Translations under genes and position numbers: made by a program | DNA from: Lepus europaeus | Lineage: Eukaryota > Chordata > Mammalia > Lagomorpha > Leporidae | Direction: 5' to 3' | Assembly: GCF_033115175.1 (NCBI RefSeq) | Contig: NC_084835.1 | Span: 94,609,948-94,673,947 of the forward strand | DNA length: 64,000 nucleotides | In this document: positions 22,271 to 33,319 of the stretch, one piece after another | Layout: the number at the start of each line of letters is the position of its first letter | Numbering within the stretch: the stretch's first letter is position 1 | Notes under the pieces: model-generated | Told to the model about the DNA's origin: nothing | Databases searched by the model: none | What the model saw: the letters and a program-made list of their open reading frames with translations, nothing else

Positions 22271-23175
22271 TACTGTCTGATCACTGTTTCAGCTCCTTGA
22301 CATGAATGGCCACGTGGAATCAGAGATGGAAGAGGTACCTTGGCAAACCATTGCCCAGGGCCTCAGACGATCTCTGAAAGTAGAAACCCGGAAAGTTCTT
22401 TCCCTAAGACCTTCACCCAGCCACCCTCGACCCAGACCTCATTTCTGCCCCTCCCCTACTCATCCCTGCCTTCCAGGGGCAGGAGCCCTCTGAGGATGGA
22501 AGCTGCAGCTCTCACCAAGTCACCTGCCCTGATGACCTCCGGCCCCATTTTACTCATTCAACGTATACCCGGTGGGCACCTGCTCCGTGCCAGCCTGTAC
22601 AAGTGTGTTACTGAGAACAGGCACAGTGTCTGGCCATAGATGCCCGCCTGCCGTAGGCCACAGATTCACAGGCTGAAGGCACAGAACATCAGAGCTGGGT
22701 GCAATCAAGAAAGGCTTCCCGGAAGAAGTGATATTTGAACTGAGACCTGAAAACTGAGCATCATGCTCTGAGGGGAAAGGCACTGCTGTTTCCCACAGCA
22801 CCAGTCATGAGTCCCAGAATTCCCAGACCTGCTGCAAGTGTCTGCCCTGAGGTCCTTGTCCCTCCCCCGGACGCTGCCCCAGCCGTGCTCTCTACAGAGG
22901 CCAGTGCCTTAGCAGGACTTCAAAACCTCCTGCAAAGGGGACCTCACAAGGCAGGCTCTCACCTGTGCCCTGAGGTCACCGACTCAGCAGCCCCCCCCCC
23001 CGGGGGGGGCGGGAGTGGGGGGAGAGGAAGACCAGCAGGGTCCCAAGCAAGGAACGTCCCTTGGCAGGGAGGGGTCAGCCCTCTCTCCTTCAGGGAGAGG
23101 GCGGCTCCTCTGAATGAGGGGCCAGGATCCTTGAGGGGCCCCTGGGCAGTGAGGAGTGAGGGAAAAGAACTGGAC

Positions 23176-23480
23176 AGAGCCGGCGCCGCGGCTCAATAGG
23201 CTAATGCTCTGCCTGCGGCGCCAGCACACCAGGTTCTAGTCCCGGTCGGGGCGCCGGATTCTGTCCCGGTTGCCCCTCTTCCAGGCCAGCTCTCTGCTGT
23301 GGCCCGGGAGTGCAGTGGAGGATGGCCCAAGTACTCAGGCCCTGCACCCCATGGGAGACCAGGAGAAGCACCTGGCTCCTGGCTTCAGATCGGCACGGCG
23401 GCCATTGGAGGGTGAACCAACGGCAAAGGGAAGACCTTTCCTCTCTGTCTCTCTCTCTCTCACTGTCCACTCTGCCTGTC

Positions 23481-23502
<22 letters not shown>
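23176..23502 (+). repeat. Young-type CSINE with exact target-site duplication
   Basis: Head GCCGGCGCCGCGGCTCAATA, then GGTTCTAGTCCCGGTCGGGG. AAAAGAACTGGAC flanks both ends (about 23163-23175 and 23501-23515). It lies 0.6 kb inside intron 1 of PSTPIP2. Confidence 0.95.
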
Positions 23503-23512
<10 letters not shown>

Positions 23513-24850
23513 GACGGAGGAAGGGGTCCACACAGACCCGCTGCCTGCAGACTGGGCCGGCTGCGCCGTGCCCAGACGTCCCCACCCCCCTCCGTCACCC
23601 TAAGGTGCGGTGTGGGGAGAGGTCCTGGGAAGGGGGCTCAGGGAACAGGGCTGCTGGCCCGGCCGTCCTCAGGCAAAGAGAACCCCTCTGGGCTGCGAGA
23701 CCATGCCCTGGGGCGACCGCGGCTGCCAGCGCGCCAGGCTCACACGTTCCCAGCCTGGGTTCCCCAAATCTGCCCCCAGCTCAGCCCTGGGGCGGTGGGA
23801 CCCGACTCTGCCCGGACGCGGTGCCCCCCGCCCGGGGGGTGGGGGCTGGCTTTTCTCTCAGGCGACGGGAGCGGTTCCTGTCCGGATCCAAGGCGTCTGC
23901 GACCGTAGGCGACCCGCCGCTGGGGGCCTGGCCCCGCGACCTCGGCGAAACGTGGGGCCAGCGGGCGGGGACAGACACGGCACGGCGGCCCCGTGTCCGC
24001 TCCGGAGCAGCTGGACCGGGGCCCGGGCGCGCGGCCACCGAGTGGCGCCGACCCCCGGGTGCCCGCCGTGCGCGGCGGCGCCCACTTACCCAGAAGTTCC
24101 CCTTGAACAGGGCGCCCGTCATGCCGGCGCGGGCGCGGGGCTTCCAGCGCAGTCGGGGGACCGGACTGGCACCGCGGCGGCCGCGCCCGGGAGCCGCCCG
24201 CGCCGAAGCCCCGCCCGGGGGCGCGGCGGGCGCGTCAGTGCCTGGCCCAAGACCGGCCCCGTCTCCTTCCCGAGCTCGCCGCCGAGGGGCGGAGGAAGGG
24301 GCCGCGGTGCCGCCCCGGCAGACCCGAGTGCCCCCGGGAAGCCTGGGCACGGGCAGCGCCAGAGGTCACTGGCGTGGGGACTCCGCGCCGAGCCGTCGCT
24401 GCAGGCCGGCTCCAGCCCCAAACGGCGCCGCTGCTGCCGCGCCGCTGGACTCCAGGTCCCTTAGTGCGGTGGTTTCGGGGCGTCCAGGGGCTCAACGCCT
24501 CCCCGACCAGGATCCGGGTCTGGCGGCCCCAGACCCTTCGCCGCCGGTCCCAGCCCAGCCCAGGAGCTCAAGCTCAACCTCAGGCCTTCCATCCCCCTTG
24601 CCTGAAACCAGCTGGGCCTGGTGGCCATGCGGAGCTGCAGGACAAACGCTGCCCGGTGCTGCAGAGGCCCAGGGAGGCCCAGTCGCTTGCCCGGCATCAC
24701 AGCGCATTTAAGGGGATGAGACGCCCAAGGCTAGAGGCCCCTACATCCCTCCTGGGGCAGAGCCACGCGGGCCAGGCGTTCGCTCGAGGAGGGGAAGGTG
24801 AAAGTCCCCGTTACCAAGCCTGGTTCCCGCCCAGCCCAGGACCCCAGACT
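23503..24850. promoter_or_regulatory. CpG island, promoter of PSTPIP2
   Basis: Very GC-rich with dense CpG (for example GCGCGCGGCCACCGAGTGGC near 24030), in contrast to the flanks. It surrounds the minus-strand first exon of PSTPIP2; transcription should start at a coordinate above 24122 and run leftwards. No TATA box is evident, as is usual for such islands. The exact start site cannot be read from sequence alone. Confidence 0.8.
24090..24122 (-). CDS. PSTPIP2: PSTPIP2, first coding exon (partial gene)
   Basis: On the minus strand this reads ATG then MTGALFKGNFW in 11 codons, directly followed by the donor GTAAGTGGG. Human PSTPIP2 starts MTRSLFKGNFW, as I recall, and its first coding exon ends at the same tryptophan in phase 0. 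PSTPIP2 (also MAYP) is a cytoplasmic F-BAR protein of macrophages and neutrophils that binds membranes and actin, is tyrosine phosphorylated and binds PTP-PEST; loss causes autoinflammatory bone disease in mice. The F-BAR domain is encoded by later exons, which would lie at lower coordinates. I recognised none of them between 1 and 24089, so everything left of this exon is probably intron 1. Evidence rests on 11 residues plus splice site, CpG island and gene order. Confidence 0.82.
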
Positions 24851-25384
24851 CTCTAAGGCAAGAAGGTGCCCCTCCAGCAGGTTCCAGTTAGATCCAGAAG
24901 CCTGACCGGGCCATTGCTGGGGTGATTTGAAAAACCTCTAGAAGGTTCTGTCCCTTCATGCTTTGTCCACTCCCATCACAACTACAAGGACGGACAACTG
25001 GCCGCCAGCCCGGGTCCCTCGAGGGCATGCATCATGCCAGTGTGAGCAGCACTGAGCCTGGTGGGCACCAGGAGGAGGCGCCAAGGACCAACTCCGAACC
25101 CGGAAACAAGCTACCAAGGTGTTTCCTGGAGCTGTTAAATACTTAGGGGCAAATACTCTAGGCACAATTAGAATTTTTCAGTTTAATTTTTAGTACATGT
25201 CATTTGTAAAGTCTAAGAAAGTCTCATCAGCTTTCATGGAGTATCCTGCTTGATTTCTGTAAGTCAGAACCCAAGGAGCTGGGAATTTTAACTCTCTTCC
25301 ACCACCTGGTGGCAAAATTTAAAATAGCAAGGGGTTGCCCATGGGCTGGAAAACATTGATTCCACAAACGTTTATCTGGGTGGG
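24851..25384. other. Upstream flank of PSTPIP2, nothing recognised
   Basis: GC falls from island level to average. No repeat or exon seen. Confidence 0.35.
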
Positions 25385-26485
25385 GTAAGCTTTGGTTTAA
25401 GACAAGTAACTGTCGGTGGGAATGTAAACTGGTAAAACCACTATGATGACAGTTTGGAGATACCCCAGAAATCTGAATATAGACCTACCATATGACCCAG
25501 CCATCCCACTCCTGGGCATTTACCCAAGGGAAATGAAATCAACAAATAAAAGTTATTTGCACCCCCACGTTTATTGCAGCTCAATTCACAATAACTAAGA
25601 CATGGAATCAACCTAAATGCCCATCAATTGAAGACTGTTTAAAGAAATTATGGATTGGCCGGCGCCGCGGCTCAATAGGCTAATCCTCCACCTAGCGGCG
25701 CCGGCATACGGGGTTCTAGTCCCAGTCGGGGCGCCGGATTCTGTCCCGGTTGCCCCTCTTCCAGGCCAGCTCTCTGCTGTGGCCCAGGAGTGCAGTGAAG
25801 GATGGCCCACGTGCCTGGGCCCTGTACCCATATGGGAGACCAAGAGAAGCACCTGGCTCTTGCCTTTGGATCGGCGCAGTGCGCCGGCCGCAGCGGCCAT
25901 TGGAGGGTGAACCAATGGCAAAAAGAAAGACCTTTCTCTCTGTCTCTCTTTCTCACTATCCACTCTGCCTGTCAAAAAAAAAAAAAATTATGGGATATGT
26001 ACTCTACGGAATACTACACAGCGGTAAAAAAAAAATGAAATCTGGTCATTTGCAACAAAATGGATGAATCTGGAAAACATTATATTTAGTGAAATAAGCC
26101 AGTTCCTAAAGGACAAATACTATATGTTCTCCCTGATCTGTGAGAACTAATAGGGCACCTAAAAGGAAATCTCTAGAAGTGAAACTGACACCTTGAGAAG
26201 CAATGACTTGACTGTCTTGACTGTCGAGGAACAGTTTTTTTTCCTCTTCTCCATACTATTTGTTGAACTCTTTACTTAACATAGAGTTAATCATTTGTGT
26301 ATAAAGTCAATTAAAAATAGATCTCAGTGAAAAATAAAAGAGGGAATGGAGAGGGAGGAGGAAGTTTATACCTGTAAAGCTGTATAGTTCTGCATACATT
26401 CCTATGGACTTACTTACTATATTCCTAAAGTTGTACTTATGAAATGTGTACTCATTAAATAAAAGGTTTCTTTTGGAAAAAAAAA
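25385..26485 (+). mobile_element. L1 3' end (ORF2 C-terminus plus 3' UTR), 5'-truncated, split by a CSINE
   Basis: GGAATGTAAACTGGTAAAAC, TATGACCCAGCCATCCCACT and CTGGGCATTTACCCAAGGGA encode the conserved ORF2 tail. It resumes at about 25986 with a frame giving WDMYSTEYYTAVKK. The 3' UTR ends AAATAAAAGGTTTC plus poly(A) at about 26485. It shares the lineage of the copy at 58.3-59.9 kb. Confidence 0.85.
25656..25985 (+). repeat. Young-type CSINE nested in the L1
   Basis: Head GGCCGGCGCCGCGGCTCAAT; ends CACTCTGCCTGTC then A14. The L1 sequence AAATTATGG is repeated on both sides. Confidence 0.94.
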
Positions 26486-26689
26486 AAAGAAGACAGGTAA
26501 GATGTACTGTAACTAATTTAAGAAATTTTACTAACAAGGCTAAATACTACTACAGAGCTAATCCTACTACTATGGCAATTATGAAATAATGAAATTAAAC
26601 AATCAGGGGAACACAGACACAATGTGGAAGAACCCAAAAGCCATCCAATCTCCTAATTCCAAGCATTAGCTAACTTCAAACAGAAACTG

Positions 26690-26978
26690 GGGCCAGCGGT
26701 GTGGCACAGTGGGTTAAACATCCACTTGCATTGCCCACAACTCATGTTGGAGACCCAGCTGCTGTTTCTGATCCATCTCTCTGCTAATGCACCTGGGAAG
26801 GCAGCAGAAGATGGTCCACGGACATGGGTCTCTGCCACACACATGGGAGACCTGGATGGAGTTCCTGGCTCCTGGCTTTGGCCTGGCCCAGACTTGTTTG
26901 TTGTAACCTTTTGGGAAATGAACCACTGGATGGAAGAGTTCTATGTCACTCTTCTTTCAAATAAATAAATCTAAAAAG
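26690..26978 (+). repeat. CSINE, older
   Basis: GGGGCCAGCGGTGTGGCACA head; body ACATGGGAGACCTGGATGGA; short pyrimidine part and AAATAAATAAATCT tail. Confidence 0.88.
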
Positions 26979-26989
26979 GAAGGCAGGAG

Positions 26990-27345
26990 GGGCCAGAGCT
27001 GTGGCATAGCAAGTGAAGCTTCTGCCTGCAGTGCCAGCATCCCATATGGGCACCAGTTCGAGTCCCGGCTGCTCCACTTCTGATCCATCTCCCTGCTATG
27101 GCCTTTAAAAACAGTAGAAGATGGCCGAAGTCCTTGGGCCCCTGCATCTGCTTGGGATACCTGGAACAGATTTCTGGCTCCTGGCTTCAGCCTGGCCTAT
27201 CCTCAGCCATTGTGGCCATTTGGGGAGTGAACCAGTGGTTGGAAGATCTCTCTCTTTCTCCTTCTCTCTCTGTATTTCTGCCTTTCAAATAAATAAATGA
27301 ATCTTTATTTATATATATATATATATATATTTAAAAAAAAAAAAA
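26990..27345 (+). repeat. CSINE with (TA)n tail
   Basis: Head GGGGCCAGAGCTGTGGCATA, B box CAGTTCGAGTCCCGGCTGC. The tail has turned into (TA)10 at about 27310-27330 followed by an A run. Confidence 0.9.
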
Positions 27346-27359
27346 AGCAGGCCATCCCA

Positions 27360-27665
27360 CCTGGCCTGAATTAATTATCTACTGCTGAAAGATAGATTAC
27401 TTCAAAAGGGTCACACACAGTCCTCAAGGTCAAGGACGCTGCGCTCTGACTGTGGCTCCGGGTGTCTCAGGAAGTTGCAAGGCAGCTGCCCACCGGGGCC
27501 CAGTGTCCCCTGAAGGCTCGGGGGAGCTGGGGGACTACGGCCCAGCCCACTCCTGGGCTTCTTGGTGAGTTTCCTGCTGGCTGTATGCCCATCACTGCTG
27601 CAGGGACTTCTGCATGAATCTGCTCACACGGCAACAAGCTTCCCGCAGAGCAAGACGTGGCTTTG
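27360..27665. repeat. Ancient dispersed repeat relic, family not named
   Basis: TTAATTATCTACTGCTGAAA at the left and CTCCTGGGCTTCTTGGTGAG further on resemble an old mammalian interspersed repeat, but I cannot name it securely. Confidence 0.3.
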
Positions 27666-27789
27666 TTAAGCTAATCTCGGTGCCCTATTCAGGGCCATGC
27701 TACTGCCAAGTGGCAGGCGTGCCCAGCCAGCCCAGACCCCAGCCCCTGGCCTGATGTACCCACTGCCCCTGGGCCTGACGGAGGCTCTG

Positions 27790-28335
27790 CTCGGATCCAT
27801 CAGGCACTGCTAGGTCTCCTCGCTGCCAGCAGTGGTCACCTACAGTGTTGCCACCTCTAGCCCAAGTTTTGCTTTTCGGCAAGAACTCAAACTTCAGACA
27901 GAAGATGCTGGGGTGCTGAACCAGCCGCGCCACTTAGGAATTCTGGGGCCTCTAACAAGCAGGGGACTGTACCAGTCAGTCCCTCTATTGCTTAGAATCC
28001 TTTCTATTGCAAGACACAAAACCAACTCAAAGCCATTTAAACCAAAATCATGAGTTCACGTAACTGAGAAGTCTCTGGCTAGCCCTGGCTTGTGCTGCCG
28101 GATCCAGAGCTTTGACCAGGCTACTAAGACTTGTTTCTTGTCTTCGGGCTCTGCCTTGGCTGTGCCGGTTTCCTTCTCAAGCTGCACGTGGTGGATCTAG
28201 GCACATGTCCTCCAGGAAAAGGACAGAGAACCTCCTCCCCAACGTCTGCAACAAGCCTGAGCCCAGCACTGCCGTGTTCACATCACTCCAGGGCCAGGGG
28301 CCCAGGACACTGCTCCACTCCACGAGGAGTGAGAA
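27790..28335 (+). repeat. Direct repeat copy A (pair with 33320-33870)
   Basis: Shares CACTTAGGAATTCTGGGGCC, CAACTCAAA...CATTTAAACCAAA, GTCTCTGGCTAGC, GGGCTCTGCCTTGGC and CTCCCCAACGTCTGCAACAA, in the same order and orientation, with the second copy 5.5 kb away. About 80% identical by eye. Family unknown to me. Confidence 0.75.
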
Positions 28336-29420
28336 CAGGGCTGAGAGCGGAACTTGAGCATCTTTGCAGCGAACCCGGAGCTGGTGAACAGCAAAGCAAA
28401 CAATGCCAACTGCACTGGCCAGTTGTTTAAAAAGCTGTAGGCATACGCATTCCTTTACCTCTGCCCCAATCGCATGATGCGGTCACTCCTCTCTTCTTGC
28501 AAAGCTACCAGCCGCCCAGCACACTGCCCATGCCTCTGCCTGCCTTTCTCTGGAGGTACTCTGGCATCTCCGGTCTGCTCCCCCAGCCTGAGCTCTCCAG
28601 AGACCCCCGACCACTCACCCACCACATCTGCTCCTGCTTCGCAGGCTATGTGGGTTTGCCCTTCCTCCTGACAAGCCCTTCGCCATCACTTCTCCACCAG
28701 CTCCAGCCCTCAGGGTCTTCTCACTTCTTGAATTTCCAGAACTTGTCATCTTTAATAACATATGACTTATGCCCTATGTTTTTCTTCCCTAATTTCTGTT
28801 CCTTCTTGGGCACCTTACCTCCCCAAGCACCTCTAGCAAAGAAAAGTTTCTCCTATCTTCTCACAAATGAGAGTGATCAAGCCAGCCCGAGAACTCTCTG
28901 ATCAACAGAAATACTAATGTTGTTGTTGTTGTTCCCATAATCTGAAGGGAGCAGAGGCAAGCCTGGCAGAGGTGCCAAGTAGCTCAAACCAGGTGGGATC
29001 CTAGAGACCAGGGCTTGGCCAAGCAGAGGCCACGATGCCACAGAATGAGGGCAGGGGTGAGGTGTGTGATCAGGTGTACCAAGTCCTGTGACAGTCGAGA
29101 GGCTGGATTTTTGTCACTAAGGTTAGAAGCAAAGCACACTGAGGCCAGCACAGGAATGGAATACAAGGGACAAACACCCAGGAGGCTAAAGTGCCCAAGG
29201 GCTACCTGTAGGATGGATCTTAAGACAGGTTTGCTCTGCAAAAGAGCAAGGGTTAGGGTAATTGTTCAAACGTCAGACAGACAAGGAATTCCAAGGACTC
29301 ATTCCCATCAAAATACGATGAAGATGAGGAAAGTTCAATACCTACTGTCCCGGAGGACAACCTACAGTGTGGGCCAGTTTTTTTGGTTTCATCATCAAAA
29401 GGCAACAAGCCAGTGAACAG
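28336..29420. other. Intergenic DNA without clear repeats
   Basis: SINE-free and moderately GC-rich. A (GTT)4 tract lies at 28919-28931. No exon recognised. Confidence 0.35.
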
Positions 29421-29424
29421 AGAG

Positions 29425-29722
29425 CCAGCATTGTGGCACAGCAAGCTGAACTGCATTGGTAATGCCCGCATCCCCTGTCAGAGGGCCGCCTCAAATCTCA
29501 GCTGCTCTGCTTCCAATCTAGCTCCTCGCTAGTGTGCCTGGGGGGCAGATGGCCCCAGTGCTTAGGGCCCTGGCACCCACATAGGAGGCCAGGATGAGGT
29601 TCCTAGCTGCTGGCTTTGGCCTGGACCAGCCTCAGCTGTTGAGACTGTTGGGGACTGAGCTGGTAAGTAGAAGATATATTCTGTCATTCTGCCTTCCAAA
29701 TAAATAAATCTTTAAAGAAAAA
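29425..29722 (+). repeat. Old CSINE
   Basis: AGCCAGCATTGTGGCACAGC head; body badly worn; AAATAAATAAATCTTTAAAG tail. Confidence 0.8.
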
Positions 29723-29758
29723 AAGAGAGAGAGAGAACAGCATGCTAGACTGGGAAAG

Positions 29759-29908
29759 AAAATGCATTATCCTACAAAGTGTTCTTAGTCATATGTATAT
29801 ATAAAGAACTCATAAAGCAAAAAGACAAAGTAGAAAATGTATTATCCTACAAAGTGTTCTTAATCATGTGTATATATAAAGAACTCATAAAGCAAAAAGA
29901 CAAAGTAG
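29759..29908 (+). repeat. 75-bp tandem duplication, two copies
   Basis: The unit starting AAAATGCATTATCCTACAAA and ending GACAAAGTAG is repeated head to tail as 29759-29833 and 29834-29908, with only about three differences. Confidence 0.93.
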
Positions 29909-29928
29909 TTTCTTAAAAATAGCCCTAT

Positions 29929-30242
29929 GGGGCTGGTGCCGTGGCTTAACAGGCTAATCCTCCGCCTTGCGGCGCCGGCACACCGGGTTCTAGTCCCGGT
30001 TGCCCCTCTTCCAGGCCAGCTCTCTGCTATGGCCTGGGAGTGCAGTGGAGGATGGCCCAAGTGCTTGGGCCCTGCACCTGCATGGGAGACCAGGAGAAGC
30101 ACCTGGCTCCTGGCTTCAGATCAGCGAGATGCGCCGGCTGCAGCGGCCATTGGAGGGTGAACCAACGGCAAAAAGGAAGACCTTTCTCTCTGTCTCTCTC
30201 TCACACTATCCACTCTGCCTGTCCAAAAAAAAAAAAAAAAAA
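29929..30242 (+). repeat. Young-type CSINE with exact target-site duplication
   Basis: AATAGCCCTATGG is found at about 29918-29930 and again at about 30244-30257. The GGTCGGGGCGCC segment of this subfamily is deleted here (GTTCTAGTCCCGGTTGCCCC). Confidence 0.95.
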
Positions 30243-30333
30243 AAAATAGCCCTATGGACTTTTTCGAGGGCTGGGACAAGAAATACACAAAACAAGCTTG
30301 GAGCATTGCATAGTGCCAACAAGCGTGTGTACA

Positions 30334-30351
30334 CACACACACACACACACA
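30334..30351 (+). repeat. (AC)9 microsatellite
   Basis: Pure dinucleotide run. Confidence 0.95.
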
Positions 30352-30479
30352 AATTGGGGATACAGCAAAGGGATACAGGCACCAACTGAAAGAGCTCCCA
30401 GGAGCCAAAGAAGGGACAATCTGAACAAAGAAATACAACATTGGATCATAATCCAAATGTCAAACAATCATCAGTCCAC

Positions 30480-31180
30480 ATGATGTAAATCACTGAGTAC
30501 ATACATAAACAAATGGAGAAGGACAACCACGGCAGGTTCCAAGTAATGTGTGTAGATGCTCCCTTCAAGGAGGTGAAGCCTAACTCCCTGTTCAAAGTAA
30601 GAGCCTTCGGTAGACTTCCTCCCAAACACGGTGTGGAGTAGGACAGGGAGGGTTAGAAGCAACTTTCCAGTGAAAACGGCTGCCACGTGCGTCCAGCAGG
30701 TGACCCAGTCAATGCCAACACTAGTGACTCATGTTGACAGCATGTGCCTATGGTATCATGTGATGAGAACGGCGCATTCCCTGGGGTCTTCCACCCAAAA
30801 GCACCCACCCTCACCCAACCGTGAGAACTATCTAACTCAGCAGCGGGACCTGCTGTGAAATGCCTCACCAATGTCCCTCACAATGTCAACTCCATCACCA
30901 ACAAGCACAAAGTCTGAGAAACCCTCACAGCCCAAAGGGGTCTAAGGAGATGTGGTGATGTGTCGTAGCCCAGGTAGGATCCTAGGGCAGGAAAGGAAAG
31001 CTGGTAAAATCTAGTCAGTCTGAATGAAGTACGGACTCTAGTCGGTGACAGCTGAGTTACTAACAGGCCACCAGGAAACCATGTCAGCCTGGAAGGTGCT
31101 CACGTCAGTCTCAACCTACTGGCTAGTCTGTGCTGTGTGATGTATAATGATGTACATACACCCAACTGTATGTCTTCAGC
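30480..31180 (+). repeat. Old L1 3' UTR relic (L1MC/MD/ME type)
   Basis: AGGAGGTGAAGCCTAACTCC, GACTCATGTTGACAGCATGT, GGTATCATGTGATGAGAACG, AAGTCTGAGAAACCCTCACA and GAATGAAGTACGGACTCTAG occur in the order of the older L1 3' UTR consensus as I recall it. Confidence 0.7.
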
Positions 31181-31716
31181 CAGTTAAACAAGGTAACACA
31201 TACACTTGCAGAAGGCAGTCGACCTTCCTGGTTAATGAAATCCATTCTGAATCGCTGTCTGGCTGCCCTGGAGAGCACGGCTGTCGATATCCAGGCTGGC
31301 ATCCCCCTGCCTCGTAGTCTTAGTAATAATCCTTGCGTTGCAAAGATACCTGTGCAGAGGCAGGGGCTAGGACGGGCCTGGACCGCCCTCCCGAGGAAAG
31401 CCTGGCAGCAAGGCGTCATTCAATACTTCAGTGTCCTCCTTTTAGACCTTTGGGAGAAATTTCTGGCTGTATCAAGTTGAATGTATGGGAAGTACCTGAA
31501 ATAGAACTTCCAACAAACGAACTTGCCCAAAATGAAATCACGTAACTTCCAAGTCTTCCCCACATCTCTCTGGTTCTCCAGACGGGAAGACTTAAAGTTT
31601 AGCTTCTCAATTTTCACTAACTTAAAATCCTGTAATGAATGATTCGTCATGACTGAGGACTGCAAATGCTTTAGTATGGCAAAGCATAAAGTCCTTCATG
31701 ATAAGACCCAAACATA
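31181..31716. other. Intergenic DNA, nothing recognised
   Basis: No repeat or exon that I can name. Confidence 0.35.
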
Positions 31717-31717
31717 C

Positions 31718-31990
31718 AGGGCCGATGGAGTGGCACAGCAGTAAAGCCGCCACCTGCAATGCCAGCATCCCATATGAGCGCCAGATTGAGACCCAGCTAC
31801 TCCACTTCCAATCCAGCTCCCTAATGTACCAGGGAAAGCAGCAGAAGATGGCACAAGTGCTTCAGCCCCTGTACCCACATCTTGGCATGGCACAGCCCAG
31901 GCCATTGCAACCATTTGGGAGTGAATGTCTCTCCCTCCCCCTCTGTAACTCTGCCTTTCAAATAAATGAAAAATGAATCTTTAATAAAGA
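31718..31990 (+). repeat. CSINE with target-site duplication
   Basis: AAGACCCAAACATACA lies on the left (about 31702-31717) and on the right (about 31986-32001). Pyrimidine stretch is very short. Confidence 0.93.
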
Positions 31991-32247
31991 CCCAAACATA
32001 CAAACCACACTACCAAGCAAACCACATGAGCTGCAAGCAGATTAAGTTACTACTCCCAAAATAAATCAACTTCTACTTTCATTTGTATATGTGGCTAAGT
32101 CTACCCTTAATGCCCTTGACCTTCGTTTTGTCAAAAATCTAACCCATTCTTTAATACAATTAATTAAAAAAAAAAAAGAAATCACAAATCCATTACCTAT
32201 ATGAAACAGGCTTCCTTCTGAGTGAAGAATGCCAGGTAGAAAACATA

Positions 32248-32515
32248 GAGGGGTCAGGACTGTGGTACAGACTAAGTTGCTACCCGCAACACTAGCATCC
32301 CTTGAGTGCCGTTTCACGTCCGGGTTGCTCCACTACCAATCCAGCTCCTTGCTAATGTACTGGAGGATGGTGCAAGCGCTTTGGCCCCTGCCATCCATGT
32401 AGAAGACCTGGAAGGAATTAGACTCCTGGAACCATCTTGGGGGATTGAACCAGCAGACAGAAGGTATAGAAGGCATTTCTCTAACTCTGCCTGTCAAATA
32501 AATTATCTTAAGAAA
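32248..32515 (+). repeat. CSINE, first of a stack of three
   Basis: Worn head GGGGTCAGGACTGTGGTACA, body truncated in the middle, AAATAAATTATCTTAAG tail. The left flank is GAAAACATAGAGG; the right flank is GAAAATGTAGAGG. Confidence 0.85.
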
Positions 32516-32525
32516 ATGTAGAGGA

Positions 32526-32845
32526 GGCCAGAGCTGTGGCTCAATAGGCTAATCCTCCGCCTGTGGTGCCGGCACCCCGATGGGGTGCCGGATTCTGTCC
32601 CGGTTGCCTTCTTCCAGGCCAGCTCTCTGCTATGGCCTGGGAGTGCAGTGGAGGATGGCCCAAGTGCTTGGGCCCTGCACCCCATGGGAGACCAGGAGAA
32701 GCACCTGGCTCGTGTCTTCGGATCAGCGCGGTGCGCTGGCCGCAGCGGCCATTGGAGGGTGAACCAACGGCAAAGGAAGCCCTTTCTCTCTCTCTCTCAC
32801 TGTCCACTCTGCCTGTCCAAAAAAAAAAAAAAGAAAAAAGAAAGA
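32526..32845 (+). repeat. Young-type CSINE, second of the stack
   Basis: Head GGCCAGAGCTGTGGCTCAAT, tail rich in AAAGAAAAAAGAAAG. Flanked by GAAAATGTAGAGG and GAAAATGCAGAGG. Confidence 0.92.
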
Positions 32846-32865
32846 AAAAAGAAAATGCAGAGGAG

Positions 32866-33172
32866 CCGGCGTTGTGGCGCAGGTTAATGTCCTGGCCTGA
32901 AGTGCCGGCATCCCATATTGGCACCTGTTCGAGACCCAGCTGCTCCACTTCCAATCCAACTCTCTTGCTATGGCCTGGGAAAGCAGAAGATGGCCCAAGT
33001 CCTTGGGCCCCTGCACCCACTTGGGAGACTCAGAAGCAGCTCCTGGCTTCGGATTGGCGCAGCTCCGGCCATTGCAGCCATCTGGGGAGTGAACCAGTGG
33101 ATGGAAGACCTCTCTCTCTGCCTCTCCTCTCTGTGTAACTCTGACCTTCAAATAAATAAGTAAATCTTTTTA
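32866..33172 (+). repeat. CSINE, third of the stack
   Basis: Head AGCCGGCGTTGTGGCGCAGG with a small deletion. Flanked by GAAAATGCAGAGG and AAAAATGCAGAAAA. Confidence 0.9.
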
Positions 33173-33319
33173 AAAAATGCAGAAAAATTATAAAACCATT
33201 TTACAACTCCAATGTTGTAAGTACTTCAGGCAAGGCTAACAAGTATAGTGAGAGGACAAGATATGCAAAGTTTCAGAGTATCATCCAAAAAATATTCAGT
33301 TATGAAAGGAAAAATCCTT

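Larger units (their letters stand above)
20010..23170. other. 3.1 kb free of CSINE and L1 insertions
   Basis: This is the only long stretch of the PSTPIP2 intron without young retroelements. It contains two MIR relics (listed separately), pyrimidine-rich blocks around 21.2-21.5 kb that may be L2, and a C11G8 run at 22991-23009. The largest open frame (210 codons from 20827) has no family resemblance. Confidence 0.5.

Noticed and set aside
1-24089. Further PSTPIP2 exons on the minus strand
   Set aside because: I looked for the F-BAR start (human continues SADILSTIGYDNIIQHL) in minus-strand frames and found nothing similar; the region is most simply intron 1.
23605-24711. 368-codon plus-strand open frame, and several overlapping ones on both strands
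   Set aside because: It lies in a CpG island where stop codons are rare, has low-complexity Pro/Arg/Ala/Gly composition and no family resemblance. The real coding piece here is the 11-codon PSTPIP2 exon on the minus strand.
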